From NCBI GenBank assembly GCA_963833375.1, contig CAWHXR010000010.1, positions 496,001 through 560,000 on the forward strand: a stretch of DNA of 64,000 nt. Reading direction: 5' to 3'. The stretch is from DASUPK01 sp963833375. GTDB lineage: Bacteria > Actinomycetota > Thermoleophilia > Solirubrobacterales > 70-9. Both the position numbers and the translations under genes were made by a program. Positions 1-7,624 of the stretch are shown piece after piece; positions within the stretch are counted from its first letter, which is position 1; every line of letters starts with the position of its first letter. The notes below the pieces were generated by a model, which worked only from the letters and a program-made list of their open reading frames with translations, searched no databases and was not told where the DNA came from.

Positions 1-14
1 GGGGAGGGAAGCAA

Positions 15-431
15 ATGAAGACCGTAGGAAAGGCAATCGCATTGTTCGCCGTCGCCGCGCTCTGCGTCGGCGCCTTCAGCGCCGTCGCAATGGCAGGCAA
101 GAAGAAGAAGACGGTGGTCGTCTACTTCACCGGCAGCCCGAAGATCAACAAGGGTGGGAAGGTGACCGTGAAGGGCACGCTCAATACAGCCAGCGCCTGC
201 AAGCCCTCCAGGGGGATGAGGCTCCAGGTGCTTGATGCGAACGGTGTGGTTCTCGACACGCTCGACGGGTCGACCTCTGATTCGAGCGGAAACTGGCAGG
301 TGTCGGGACAGCTGCCGAGCAGCCTGCCGGCAGGCACGAACTCGGTTCGGGTGAAGGCCACCAAGCGAACCGCCGGGAAGTTCGTCTGCAAGGCCGGGGT
401 CTCGACGCCGGTGGCGATACCCACCGGCTGA
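15..431 (+). CDS. Small secreted protein with Ig-like/bacterial fold
   Basis: 138 aa. Residues 1-27 form a signal peptide (K near the N-terminus, hydrophobic core, AVAMA-GKKKK cleavage area). The mature part is one short beta-rich domain of the kind seen in extracellular adhesion or repeat modules (VTVKGTL, LDTLDGSTSDSSGNW). It has two cysteines (in SACKP and FVCKA) that could form a disulfide. A purine-rich GGGAGGG just before the ATG serves as ribosome binding site. It is probably exported by Sec. No enzyme motif is visible and the function is unknown. The window begins only 14 bases upstream, so its promoter is not seen. Confidence 0.7.
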   Translation: MKTVGKAIALFAVAALCVGAFSAVAMAGKKKKTVVVYFTGSPKINKGGKVTVKGTLNTASACKPSRGMRLQVLDANGVVLDTLDGSTSDSSGNWQVSGQLPSSLPAGTNSVRVKATKRTAGKFVCKAGVSTPVAIPTG

Positions 432-501
432 GTTCCGGGACCCTTCGAATCCAGAAGCAGGCGAGGCGAGGAACCGTCTACCTAATTACGATTAGACGCC
501 T

Positions 502-615
502 GTGTTCGGATTCAGGGGTACAAACCGGCTGCTGGCGCTGCTGGTCGTCTTCGCTCTTGCCCTGATCCTGGTGCTCTGCGCGATCCTGCTCTCGACGCAG
601 CCCTCGTCGGCCTAG
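502..615 (+). CDS. Possible 37-aa single-TM micropeptide
   Basis: A GTG-started ORF encodes a charged N-terminus (MFGFRGTNR), then an uninterrupted hydrophobic stretch of about 22 residues rich in L, V and A, then STQPSSA. It fills the gap between the secreted protein and the convergent glycosidase gene and overlaps the latter's stop by 4 bases. The preceding 478-500 stretch is AT-rich for this genome and could hold a promoter. There is no strong Shine-Dalgarno and no family match that I recognise. It could be a chance ORF. Confidence 0.3.
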   Translation: MFGFRGTNRLLALLVVFALALILVLCAILLSTQPSSA

Positions 616-1868
616 CCGAGGTAGGATCCGGCGGCGGCCGGGTCCGGGTCCGCGAGCTCCGCGATCAGCGAGGACCAGCCGAATTTCTCGGCGCCGAGCC
701 CTTCGCCGGAATAGGGCTCGTAGAACTCCCGCAGCCGCTCCTCGGCGACCGCGTCGCTGAGGCGCTTGGCCATCTCCATCGCCTCCGGGTCGTAGCCGTG
801 GCGAAGCAGCCCCAGCCAGATCAGCCAGGCCGAGTTGATCCAGGTGGGGCCCCGCCAGTACAGGCGCCTCAACAGGCCCCTCCACATGCGGGGCTCGAAG
901 CTCGGCTCCTCGGCGGAGACGGAGGTGGGAGGGAAGGGGAGCCAGTATCTGCGCTTGTCGAGCAGATGCTCCTCCACCAGCCGCCTGCCGATCGCCTCGG
1001 GCAGATCCGGAAGCGCCAGCGGCGCCAGCGCCGACCAGGTCGAGGTTCGCAGCCGATGCTCGCCGTTCGCCGGATCGGTTCGGTCCTCGTGGGCGACATC
1101 GCCGCGCGCGACGTCGAGGAAGAGCCCGCGCCGCTCGTCCCAGAGACGCTCGACGATCTGGGTCGTGATCGAGGGCTCGCCGGCGGCGACCCGCGCGAGG
1201 CACCAGAGGACGTTGGTGACGACCTCGCAGAGCAATGGGCCTCCGGCGTCGAGCACGCGACGGGCATCCCAGCCGAGGCGCCGGTTCCTGGCGATCAGGA
1301 AGGGGAAGAGCGGCCGCGCGTGGGCCCTCAGGCCCCAGATGGCGTCGAACTTGGGCGAGGAGTCCAGTCCGGACTCGTCGGGCTGGACGATCCAGAGCAG
1401 CCCGTCGCCGTCCAGGTCCCGGTTGGCCTCCAGCCAGCGGTGGTGGGCGGCGATCCGGGGCTCCGCGGCCGGATCGCCGACCGCGATCCGCCATGCCCAC
1501 GCCAGCAGAGGCGGCTGGATCGTCGACGTGTTGCGAGCATCCCGCGAGCTGACGTTGTAGGTCCAGCGGCGCTGCCAGTCGACGTGCCGGTGCCAGAAGA
1601 TCGTGTGGCCGATGAAGCCGTCCTCGGACCCACCGGCCAGCAGGCTGCGGAGCTCGCGCTCGGCGCGCGCGGGGTCGAAGCGGCGCCAGACGATCGCGTG
1701 GAAGCAGGAGTCCCAGTACCACTGCCACGGGTAGTGGCCGGGGCTGGGCCGCGAGTATCCGTAATGGACCCCGTCGCGCACCCCCTCCACCCAGTTGCCG
1801 CGCAAGGTCTCCTCGACGATGCGGAGGACCTTGTCGCGGACCCCAGCATCGAGGACCGTCTCGCTCAT
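612..1868 (-). CDS. GH63/trehalase-clan (alpha/alpha)6 glycoside hydrolase
   Basis: 418 aa. The start is the ATG at 1868, because it overlaps the upstream permease stop (ATGA) and begins the recognisable domain. The fold signatures of GH63/mannosylglycerate-hydrolase-like enzymes are present: WQWYWDSCF near residue 50 carries the expected catalytic Asp, WRGPTWINSAWLIW lies near residue 340, and GEGLGAEKFGWSS near the C-terminus supplies the candidate base Glu. There is no signal peptide, so it should be cytoplasmic. Substrate cannot be read from sequence; mannosylglycerate, glucosylglycerate and short alpha-glucosides are candidates. It is the last gene of the ABC operon 4430-612, an unusual partner for an exporter. 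Confidence 0.8.
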   Translation of the reverse strand: MSETVLDAGVRDKVLRIVEETLRGNWVEGVRDGVHYGYSRPSPGHYPWQWYWDSCFHAIVWRRFDPARAERELRSLLAGGSEDGFIGHTIFWHRHVDWQRRWTYNVSSRDARNTSTIQPPLLAWAWRIAVGDPAAEPRIAAHHRWLEANRDLDGDGLLWIVQPDESGLDSSPKFDAIWGLRAHARPLFPFLIARNRRLGWDARRVLDAGGPLLCEVVTNVLWCLARVAAGEPSITTQIVERLWDERRGLFLDVARGDVAHEDRTDPANGEHRLRTSTWSALAPLALPDLPEAIGRRLVEEHLLDKRRYWLPFPPTSVSAEEPSFEPRMWRGLLRRLYWRGPTWINSAWLIWLGLLRHGYDPEAMEMAKRLSDAVAEERLREFYEPYSGEGLGAEKFGWSSLIAELADPDPAAAGSYLG

Positions 1869-2635
1869 GCAGTCATCCGGCGCATCCCGCGCAGCGCGAA
1901 GAAGGTGAGCAGGGCGGCGAGGCCGAAGAGCGCCAGCAGGCCCGGCCAGGTGTCGCTCCAGGTGACCGGCCCGATGAAGCCCTGGCGCGCCGCTTCCACC
2001 ACCTGGGTGACAGGGTTGTACCTGGCCACCGTCTGCAGCCAGCCGGTGAGCAGCTCCTGCGGCGCGTATGCCGTCGTCAACAGGACCGCGAGGAACATGC
2101 CCACCTGCATCACAGGTGCTGCCGATTGGGTCCGGAAGCGGAACGCAAGCGAGGTGCCCCAGGTCGCCGCCACCACGGCCATCCCCATGACGAGGGCGAG
2201 CGCGATCACCAGGCCGAGCAGGCCCGGCCAGTGGGCGCCAACCGCGAGTGCGACCACCAACAGGCACGTGGCCGGCAGCAGGGAGCGCAGACTCGCCGAC
2301 AGCACCAGCCCAGCGAGCAGAACGGGACGCGGCGCCGGTGAGGCGAGCAGCCGGTCGAACCAGCCCTGCTCGATGTCGCGCGCGAGATTGACGCCGGTGG
2401 CGGCGCCGGTGAAGGCCGCCCCCTGCAGGAGGCTCACCGGGATCAGGAAGCTCTGATAGCTCTGGGTCGTGAAGCCGGGCAGCAGGGTGAGGCTGCCAAA
2501 GACGCTCGTCAGGCCGAGGAAGAAGATGGTGGGCGCGAGGACGCCGGGGATCGCGGCGCCCGGCACCCGAGTGATCTCGTTGAGCGCCCGCCTGACGAGG
2601 ACCCGGATCGTCGCCAGTGACGCCCGCCAGCTCAT
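1865..2635 (-). CDS. ABC-2 type transporter permease
   Basis: 256 aa, about six hydrophobic segments, with the ABC-2 (DrrB-like) signature region around residues 190-225 (QTVARYNPVTQVVEAARQ). It starts with MSWRASLATIRVLVRRAL, a cytosolic amphipathic lead-in typical of the family. Its ATG overlaps the stop of the second permease (2632-2635), and its own stop overlaps the glycosidase start. The four genes are therefore translationally coupled. It probably forms a heterodimeric membrane channel with the 2632-3423 product. Substrate unknown; the family exports antibiotics, lipids or polysaccharides. Confidence 0.85.
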   Translation of the reverse strand: MSWRASLATIRVLVRRALNEITRVPGAAIPGVLAPTIFFLGLTSVFGSLTLLPGFTTQSYQSFLIPVSLLQGAAFTGAATGVNLARDIEQGWFDRLLASPAPRPVLLAGLVLSASLRSLLPATCLLVVALAVGAHWPGLLGLVIALALVMGMAVVAATWGTSLAFRFRTQSAAPVMQVGMFLAVLLTTAYAPQELLTGWLQTVARYNPVTQVVEAARQGFIGPVTWSDTWPGLLALFGLAALLTFFALRGMRRMTA

Positions 2636-3423
2636 ACGCCCCTCCGGAGCCTGCCCCGCATGGCGGCGGCGCAGAGGGCGAAGCCCAGCGCCGCGACGCC
2701 GATCACCGACGCGATCGCCTTCAGCTGAGTCGTGGCCGACCAGCCGTCGATGATCGGCTCACGGATCCCGTTGACGATGAAGCTGAGCGGGTTGTACTGC
2801 GCGACCCAGGAGGCCGGCTCGAGCATCAGGTTGGCCGGGAAGAAAGCGTCGGAGAGGAAGAGGATCACGAAGACCAGCGGGAAGATCCCCTGGACGACGC
2901 TGGCGCTGTTCGAGCGGAGCGCGATCGCGGCGCCGATCGAGCCGAAGGCGAGGGCGGAGGCCGAGGTCAGCAGGATGATCCAGAGCACGGCCGGCACCCC
3001 CTCCTGGATGCTGGCCCCGAAGATCAGCCCCAGGACGGTGAAGTACACCGCGATCATCGCCCCGAGGATCGCCGTTGCGGTCAGTCTTCCAAGGACGACG
3101 GAGGCGCGTGAGATCGGCGCCGCGTAGAGCCGGTCCGTGAACCCCATCTCCATGTCGATCGCGAATGCGATCGCCCCGGAGTTGCCGGTCATCATCACCG
3201 ACTGCACGATCGCGCCGGCGAGCATGAAGGAGAGGAAGTTCGCCACTGGCGGGAACTGCGGGAGGTCGACCGCGCGCCCGGCGCCCGCGGTCTGGATCGC
3301 GAGCAGCGCGGTGGGGAAGACGATGAGCGGAGCGGCGAGCTGAGGGCGCCGAAGCGTCTGCCTGACGGAGCGTTGGCCGAGAGCGAGGACGACTCGCGCG
3401 TTGGCCACCAGCCTCTGGCTCAC
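2632..3423 (-). CDS. ABC-2 type transporter permease
   Basis: 263 aa, six predicted membrane segments, with ABC-2 signature WVAQYNPLSFIVNGIREPI near residues 205-225. It is similar in layout to the neighbouring permease (1865-2635) but clearly diverged, so the pair likely assembles as a heterodimer. Its start overlaps the ATPase stop (3420-3423). The DrrA-like ATPase upstream makes this a daunorubicin/doxorubicin-type exporter. No substrate-binding protein is present, in line with export rather than uptake. Confidence 0.85.
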   Translation of the reverse strand: MSQRLVANARVVLALGQRSVRQTLRRPQLAAPLIVFPTALLAIQTAGAGRAVDLPQFPPVANFLSFMLAGAIVQSVMMTGNSGAIAFAIDMEMGFTDRLYAAPISRASVVLGRLTATAILGAMIAVYFTVLGLIFGASIQEGVPAVLWIILLTSASALAFGSIGAAIALRSNSASVVQGIFPLVFVILFLSDAFFPANLMLEPASWVAQYNPLSFIVNGIREPIIDGWSATTQLKAIASVIGVAALGFALCAAAMRGRLRRGV

Positions 3424-4430
3424 TCGGGGACCGCCTTCAACTCTCCGGTGTCCTGCTCCTCGGAACCCTCGAGGTGCTGTCCCGTCTTCTGCACGAAGAC
3501 GTCATCGAGCGTGGGCTGGACCAGGTCGAGGGACTCGACGTCGAGCCCCTCCTGGTTGAGCGCGACGACGATCGGACCCACCTCCGAGGTGCCGTGCTCC
3601 AGCTCGACCATCAGGGTCCCGTCCCGGGCGGGAAGCGGCCGCCCGAACCGACCCAACACCTCCTCGGCGCGGGACTCCTTGCCCTCCTGATCGACGAGCG
3701 AGAGCTCGAGGTGGGGCCTGCCGACCTCCGCCTTCAGTGCCCCAGGTGTGCCCTCCGCGACCAGCCTGCCCCCGGAGATGATCCCGACGCGGTCAGCGAG
3801 CTGGTCGGCCTCCTCGAGGTACTGGGTGGTGAGGAAGACGGTGGTCCCCTCGTCGTTCAGCTTGCCGACCTCCTCCCAGATCGCCTTGCGGCTGACGGGA
3901 TCGAGCCCGGTCGTGGGCTCGTCGAGGAAGAGGACCTCCGGGGTGTGCACCAGGGCGGCCGCCAGGTCGAGCCGCCTGCGCATGCCGCCCGAGTAGGTGC
4001 CCACCCGCCGGTCGGCGGCGAGCGTGAGCCCGACCCGGTCGAGCAGCCACTGGCCGCGCTCGCGTCCGTCCTTCCGGGAGATGCCATGCAGCGTGGCCTG
4101 AAGCTCGAGGAGCTCGCGCCCCGTCATCAGCGGATCCAGGGCCGCCTCCTGGAGCGCGACGCCGATCCTCCGCCGCACGCCGCCGGGGTCCTTCGCGACG
4201 TCGAGCCCGGCCACCAGGGCCAGGCCGCCCGTCGGCGCAAGGAGCGTCGTCAGCATCCTGACGGTGGTCGTCTTCCCCGCGCCGTTCGGCCCGAGAAAGC
4301 CATAGATCTCGCCCTCCGCCACCTCGAGGTCGACGCCGTCGACGGCCTTGATGCCGCCCTCGAACTCCCGCACGAGCTGGTGCGTCTCGATCGCGGCCAC
4401 GGTCAGGGGAAGATAACCGTCGGTAAGCAC
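3420..4430 (-). CDS. ABC transporter ATP-binding protein, DrrA family
   Basis: 336 aa. Walker A GPNGAGKTT at about residue 48, Q-loop at LQEAALDP, signature YSGGMRRR at about residue 145, Walker B VLFLDEPTTGLDP, switch His replaced by Gln in FLTTQYLEEAD as is normal in this family. A C-terminal extension (residues 230-336) with VQPTLDDVFVQKTG is the DrrA-type regulatory tail. GTG codons at 4430 and 4400 are both possible starts; neither has a strong ribosome binding site. First gene of a four-gene coupled operon (ATPase, two permeases, glycosidase). Confidence 0.9.
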   Translation of the reverse strand: MLTDGYLPLTVAAIETHQLVREFEGGIKAVDGVDLEVAEGEIYGFLGPNGAGKTTTVRMLTTLLAPTGGLALVAGLDVAKDPGGVRRRIGVALQEAALDPLMTGRELLELQATLHGISRKDGRERGQWLLDRVGLTLAADRRVGTYSGGMRRRLDLAAALVHTPEVLFLDEPTTGLDPVSRKAIWEEVGKLNDEGTTVFLTTQYLEEADQLADRVGIISGGRLVAEGTPGALKAEVGRPHLELSLVDQEGKESRAEEVLGRFGRPLPARDGTLMVELEHGTSEVGPIVVALNQEGLDVESLDLVQPTLDDVFVQKTGQHLEGSEEQDTGELKAVPE

Positions 4431-4473
4431 GGTGCCGGAGGACCGTCACACAGGCACAGACGGCCCGGCGGCG

Positions 4474-5823
4474 CTACGCGACCGCGGCGGGCCGCAGCTC
4501 GACGAACTTGCGGTCCGTGGCCCGCTCGAGCGCCTCGGCGGCGTCGAGGAGCATGGCGTCCGAGCCCCAGGCGCCGAGCAGCTGAAGCGCGGCAGGCATC
4601 CCGTCGTCGAGGCCCACCGGGAGGCTGACGCCCGGGACGCCGGTCAGGTTCGCGATCACGCCCTGGCGGGCGTTGCCCGCGTCGGCCGAGGCCGGCCCCG
4701 AGGGCAGCTCGATCAGCGGCTCGGTGAGCGATGGGGCGACCGCGGGGACGGTCGGCCAGGCGAGCACGTCGATCCGATCGAAGAGGCCCGCGAGCTCGCG
4801 ACGAACCTCAGCGCGCACCCGGAAAGCCCGGGCGGTCAGCGAGAGTGGGAGCAGGGCGCGCAGCTTGAGCACGCCGCGGTTGACGACGCCGAGCTCCGGG
4901 CTGAGCGCGTTCAGGTTCCTGGCGGTGAGGTGGGCGGCCTCCTCGGACTGTGCCACCAGCAGCGCGGCCGGAAGGATCAGGTCCTGGATGGGAAGCTCGA
5001 CGTCGATCACCTCCCCGCCGACCTCCGCGCGCAGGGCCTCGAGCACGCTTTCGCAGGCCTCCCGTACGCCGGGCGCCGAGTCGCTCCAGTACGGGTCCCG
5101 GATGACGCCGATCCGCAGGCCGCTCGGCTGGCCCGCCGGGAGCTCCTCGCCGAACAGGACCGAGGCGAGCAGGCGGGTGTCGGCCGCGTCTCGGCAGAGC
5201 GGGCCCGAGACGATGGTCTCGGTGTTGGCGATGTGATGGCCCTCCATGGTGGAGCGGCCGAAGGTCGGCTTGAGCCCGGTGAGCCCGCAGTAGGCCGCCG
5301 GGTAGCGAATCGATCCGAGGCCGTCCGCGCCCACCGCACCCGAGACGAGGCCACCGGCGACCGAGGCCGCGGGGCCGCTCGAGGATCCCCCGGGGCACCG
5401 CTCGAGGTCCCACGGATTGTGGGCCGGCCCGTATACGGAGGTGTTGCCGGTGCTGCTCGAGCCGAGCTCGTGCATGTTGCCGATGCCGGCGATCACGGCG
5501 CCGGCGTCGCGGAGCGCACGATAAGGACCCGACTCGCCGGGCTCGATCTCCACGCCCGGGACGCTCGCCGCCCCGATGGTCTCGGCGCGCCAGGGCAGGG
5601 GCCATTCGTCCTTGATCACGATCGGCACGCCGCGAAGGGGGCCCTCGGGCGCCTCATCCAGCATCCGGCGGGACTCCTCCGGGAAGGTGGCCACGATCGC
5701 GTTGAGATCCGGGTTTCGCTCCGCGATCCTGGCAAGGCAGGCGTCGAGCAGCTCGCCGGGGTCCACCTCACCCGCGGCGATCTGCGCGGCCTGTTCGCGG
5801 AGCGGGAGGTCGAGAGCGCTCAT
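4474..5823 (-). CDS. Amidase signature family hydrolase
   Basis: 449 aa from the ATG at 5823, which overlaps the stop of the small upstream gene. The Ser-cisSer-Lys triad is visible: Lys in GVPIVIKDEW, the structural Ser in GADGLGSIRYPAAYCG, and the nucleophile region CPGGSSSGPAASVAGG. These are the hallmarks of the GatA/AtzE/fatty-acid amide hydrolase family. There is no signal peptide. The substrate cannot be assigned. It is not GatA of the tRNA amidotransferase, because GatB and a true GatC are absent. The coupled small gene suggests an AtzE-like two-subunit hydrolase. Confidence 0.85.
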   Translation of the reverse strand: MSALDLPLREQAAQIAAGEVDPGELLDACLARIAERNPDLNAIVATFPEESRRMLDEAPEGPLRGVPIVIKDEWPLPWRAETIGAASVPGVEIEPGESGPYRALRDAGAVIAGIGNMHELGSSSTGNTSVYGPAHNPWDLERCPGGSSSGPAASVAGGLVSGAVGADGLGSIRYPAAYCGLTGLKPTFGRSTMEGHHIANTETIVSGPLCRDAADTRLLASVLFGEELPAGQPSGLRIGVIRDPYWSDSAPGVREACESVLEALRAEVGGEVIDVELPIQDLILPAALLVAQSEEAAHLTARNLNALSPELGVVNRGVLKLRALLPLSLTARAFRVRAEVRRELAGLFDRIDVLAWPTVPAVAPSLTEPLIELPSGPASADAGNARQGVIANLTGVPGVSLPVGLDDGMPAALQLLGAWGSDAMLLDAAEALERATDRKFVELRPAAVA

Positions 5824-6020
5824 CGGGCGGGCGGCTTCGAGAGGTCCGCGCCCATCTCCGCTTCGGTGCCCTCGAGATCGACGTCGCGCAGCAGCTCCAT
5901 GCCGGGTTGGTAGATCGACCAGACCCCTGCCATCACGGCTCGCTCCTCGTCGTCGGCCTCGATGCCGAAGAGCTCGAGGGCGCCGTTCAAATAGCTCTGG
6001 AATGCGGATTCCGCCTCCAC
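5820..6020 (-). CDS. AtzG/GatC-like small amidase partner
   Basis: 66 aa, all-helical, acidic: YLNGALELFGIEADDEERAVMAGVWSIYQPGMELLRDVDLEGTE. Length, position directly upstream of an amidase, and the ATGA coupling match AtzG-like (DUF4089-type) subunits. In the cyanuric acid pathway these wrap around and stabilise the AtzE amidase, as GatC does for GatA. The family call rests on size, context and helical pattern rather than on a sharp motif. It gives a reason to expect an obligate heteromer. Confidence 0.6.
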   Translation of the reverse strand: MEAESAFQSYLNGALELFGIEADDEERAVMAGVWSIYQPGMELLRDVDLEGTEAEMGADLSKPPAR

Positions 6021-6087
6021 CGCGACAGAACCCTACTCTCACGGCTTGCAAGGAAACCCCGCAACCCTCCTGGAATGGGAGTGTTCA

Positions 6088-6879
6088 ATGAAGCCCATGG
6101 GCTCGCACGCTCACGCCTACGCACGCCTGCACAGGCTCGCCATCGCACTGGCCGTCGCCGTCTTCTCGGCGGTGCTCACGGCTGTGATCGTCACCGGCAA
6201 CGCGGGCGCAGCTCCGCGCGTGGTGGTCCTCGGCGCGGCCACTCCGGCGACCCCCTCCTGTCCGACCAACTGCCAGGCGGTGGGCAAGACGACCGGCTTC
6301 CAGACCGCGATCACCGGGGCGAGGAACCCCTTCGTCGTCGCCTTCCGCGGGCGGGTCGTCGCCTGGTCGATCAAGACCGGCGCCCCGAGCACCAAGCCCA
6401 ACCCGAACAACAACAATCAGAGCGACTACGACTTCTTCAGCAAGACCTTCGGCGGCGCCCCCAAGGCGAGGATCGCCGTCCTCAAGCCGATCATGAAGTC
6501 GATCAAGCAGGGCAAGCCGATCTACAAGCTGAAATCGCAGTCGCCGGTCGAGGACCTATCCGATTTCCTCGGCCAGACCACCACCTTCACCCTTGACACA
6601 CCCCTGCGGGTCAAGCCGAACAACGTCGTCGCGCTGACCGTCCCGACCTGGGCCCCGGCGTTCGCGATCAACCAGAGCGCGAACACGAAGTGGGCCGCAA
6701 GCCGCAAGAAGGGCAAGTGCAACGACACCGCCGACATCCTCGCCGGAACGCCGCAGGACGCCCTCGACACCCAGCGCGCCTACGGCTGCACCTACAACAC
6801 CGCGCGCCTGCTCTACTCGGCGACCGTCGTCGCCGACCCGACCCAGGCGCCCGCCAAGCCACCCAAGAAGAAGAAGTAG
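6088..6879 (+). CDS. Secreted protein, actinobacterial, unknown function
   Basis: 263 aa from the ATG at 6088, preceded by GGGAG; an in-frame ATG at 6046 lacks a ribosome binding site. The N-terminal hydrophobic segment (LAIALAVAVFSAVLTAVIV) ends in GNAGAAPR, a likely Sec signal. The mature part has four cysteines, two in PSCPTNCQ and two in GKCNDTADI and YGCTYNT, suggesting two disulfides, and ends in a lysine run (PPKKKK). Beta-rich sequence without catalytic motif. It is divergent from the amidase operon, from which it is separated by about 67 bases. Confidence 0.65.
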   Translation: MKPMGSHAHAYARLHRLAIALAVAVFSAVLTAVIVTGNAGAAPRVVVLGAATPATPSCPTNCQAVGKTTGFQTAITGARNPFVVAFRGRVVAWSIKTGAPSTKPNPNNNNQSDYDFFSKTFGGAPKARIAVLKPIMKSIKQGKPIYKLKSQSPVEDLSDFLGQTTTFTLDTPLRVKPNNVVALTVPTWAPAFAINQSANTKWAASRKKGKCNDTADILAGTPQDALDTQRAYGCTYNTARLLYSATVVADPTQAPAKPPKKKK

Positions 6880-6943
6880 TAGATGCGAGGGTGCTCCGAG
6901 CGAAGCGAGGAGCAACCCGTTTGATGGCGAAGCCCGTCAGCCT

Positions 6944-7291
6944 CTAACCGCAGGCGGACGGGTTCTTCTGACACTGCTTCTCGAACTGCGCCTGCGGGCT
7001 TCCCTTCGCCGGCGGAATGTCGTTCGTCGCCGAGTCCGGAGCGTTCGGGTTGTAGGTCGTCCCGCTCTTTTGTGTGGTCGTCACGCCCGGCGCGGGCGCG
7101 GTCTCCGTGGCGGTGGAGGTGGAGGTGGGGGTGGGGACGGGGGCGGTGATCTCGGGAATCGAGACCGACGGGCTGGGGGTGCTCTCGCCGGAGTTGTCGC
7201 TGCCGCAGCCGGTGGCGGCGGCCCCGATGACGATGGCGGCCAGCGGCAGGATGATGATGCGAGGGCGCCCGATCAGGGCAACCCGTTTCAT
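6944..7291 (-). CDS. Putative lipoprotein with Ser/Thr/Pro-rich linker
   Basis: 115 aa. A signal sequence (residues 1-29) ends in a lipobox AATGC, so the Cys should be lipidated and the protein anchored on the outer face of the membrane. Residues 35-75 are a low-complexity S/T/P spacer (PSPSVSIPEITAPVPTPTST), followed by a short tail with two cysteines (KQCQKNPSACG). No recognisable domain. Just downstream of, and possibly co-transcribed with, the zinc-ribbon gene. Confidence 0.65.
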   Translation of the reverse strand: MKRVALIGRPRIIILPLAAIVIGAAATGCGSDNSGESTPSPSVSIPEITAPVPTPTSTSTATETAPAPGVTTTQKSGTTYNPNAPDSATNDIPPAKGSPQAQFEKQCQKNPSACG

Positions 7292-7301
7292 GCTTGGCGG
7301 G

Positions 7302-7595
7302 TCACGATCCGTCGAGGGCCGGCTGGCGAAGTCCGCAGTAGGGGCAGTCGCTGACGTCGAGCCCGATCAGCTGGTCACAGCGACGGCAGGCGCGCAGGTT
7401 CTCCGGGGCCCTGACCAGCGCGGACTCGGACGGGGCGAGGGGCAGGGTGGCCGCCACGACGCCCATCTCCTCGCCGGTCTCGCGGTCCACGTAGACACCG
7501 TCCGGGCTCACCTTGGACACCGCCTCGCGGCCCGAGGCCGGGGCCCGCAGCCTGTAGGTCTGCTCGGGGTTCTGCACGAGGCGGCACGATAACAA
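7302..7595 (-). CDS. Small zinc-ribbon protein
   Basis: 97 aa with one C-terminal zinc ribbon: CRRCDQLIGLDVSDCPYCG supplies four cysteines in a CxxC...CxxC pattern. The N-terminal half (YRLRAPASGREAVSKVSPDGVYVDRETGE) resembles a small beta-sheet module. The start is uncertain; a GTG six codons inside would also fit. It is transcribed divergently from the glycosyltransferase with only 29 bases between. Function unknown; zinc binding is inferred. Confidence 0.55.
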   Translation of the reverse strand: MLSCRLVQNPEQTYRLRAPASGREAVSKVSPDGVYVDRETGEEMGVVAATLPLAPSESALVRAPENLRACRRCDQLIGLDVSDCPYCGLRQPALDGS

Positions 7596-7624
7596 CGACC
7601 CACCCTCGCAATACGGTTGGCCCG

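Noticed and set aside
478..1728. Long minus-strand frames overlapping the glycosidase gene in another frame
   Set aside because: High Arg/Ala/Pro content without domains; these are shadows of the 612-1868 gene in GC-rich DNA.
4474..5823. Assignment of the amidase as GatA
   Set aside because: No GatB gene, and the small partner is not typical GatC; general amidase family is safer.
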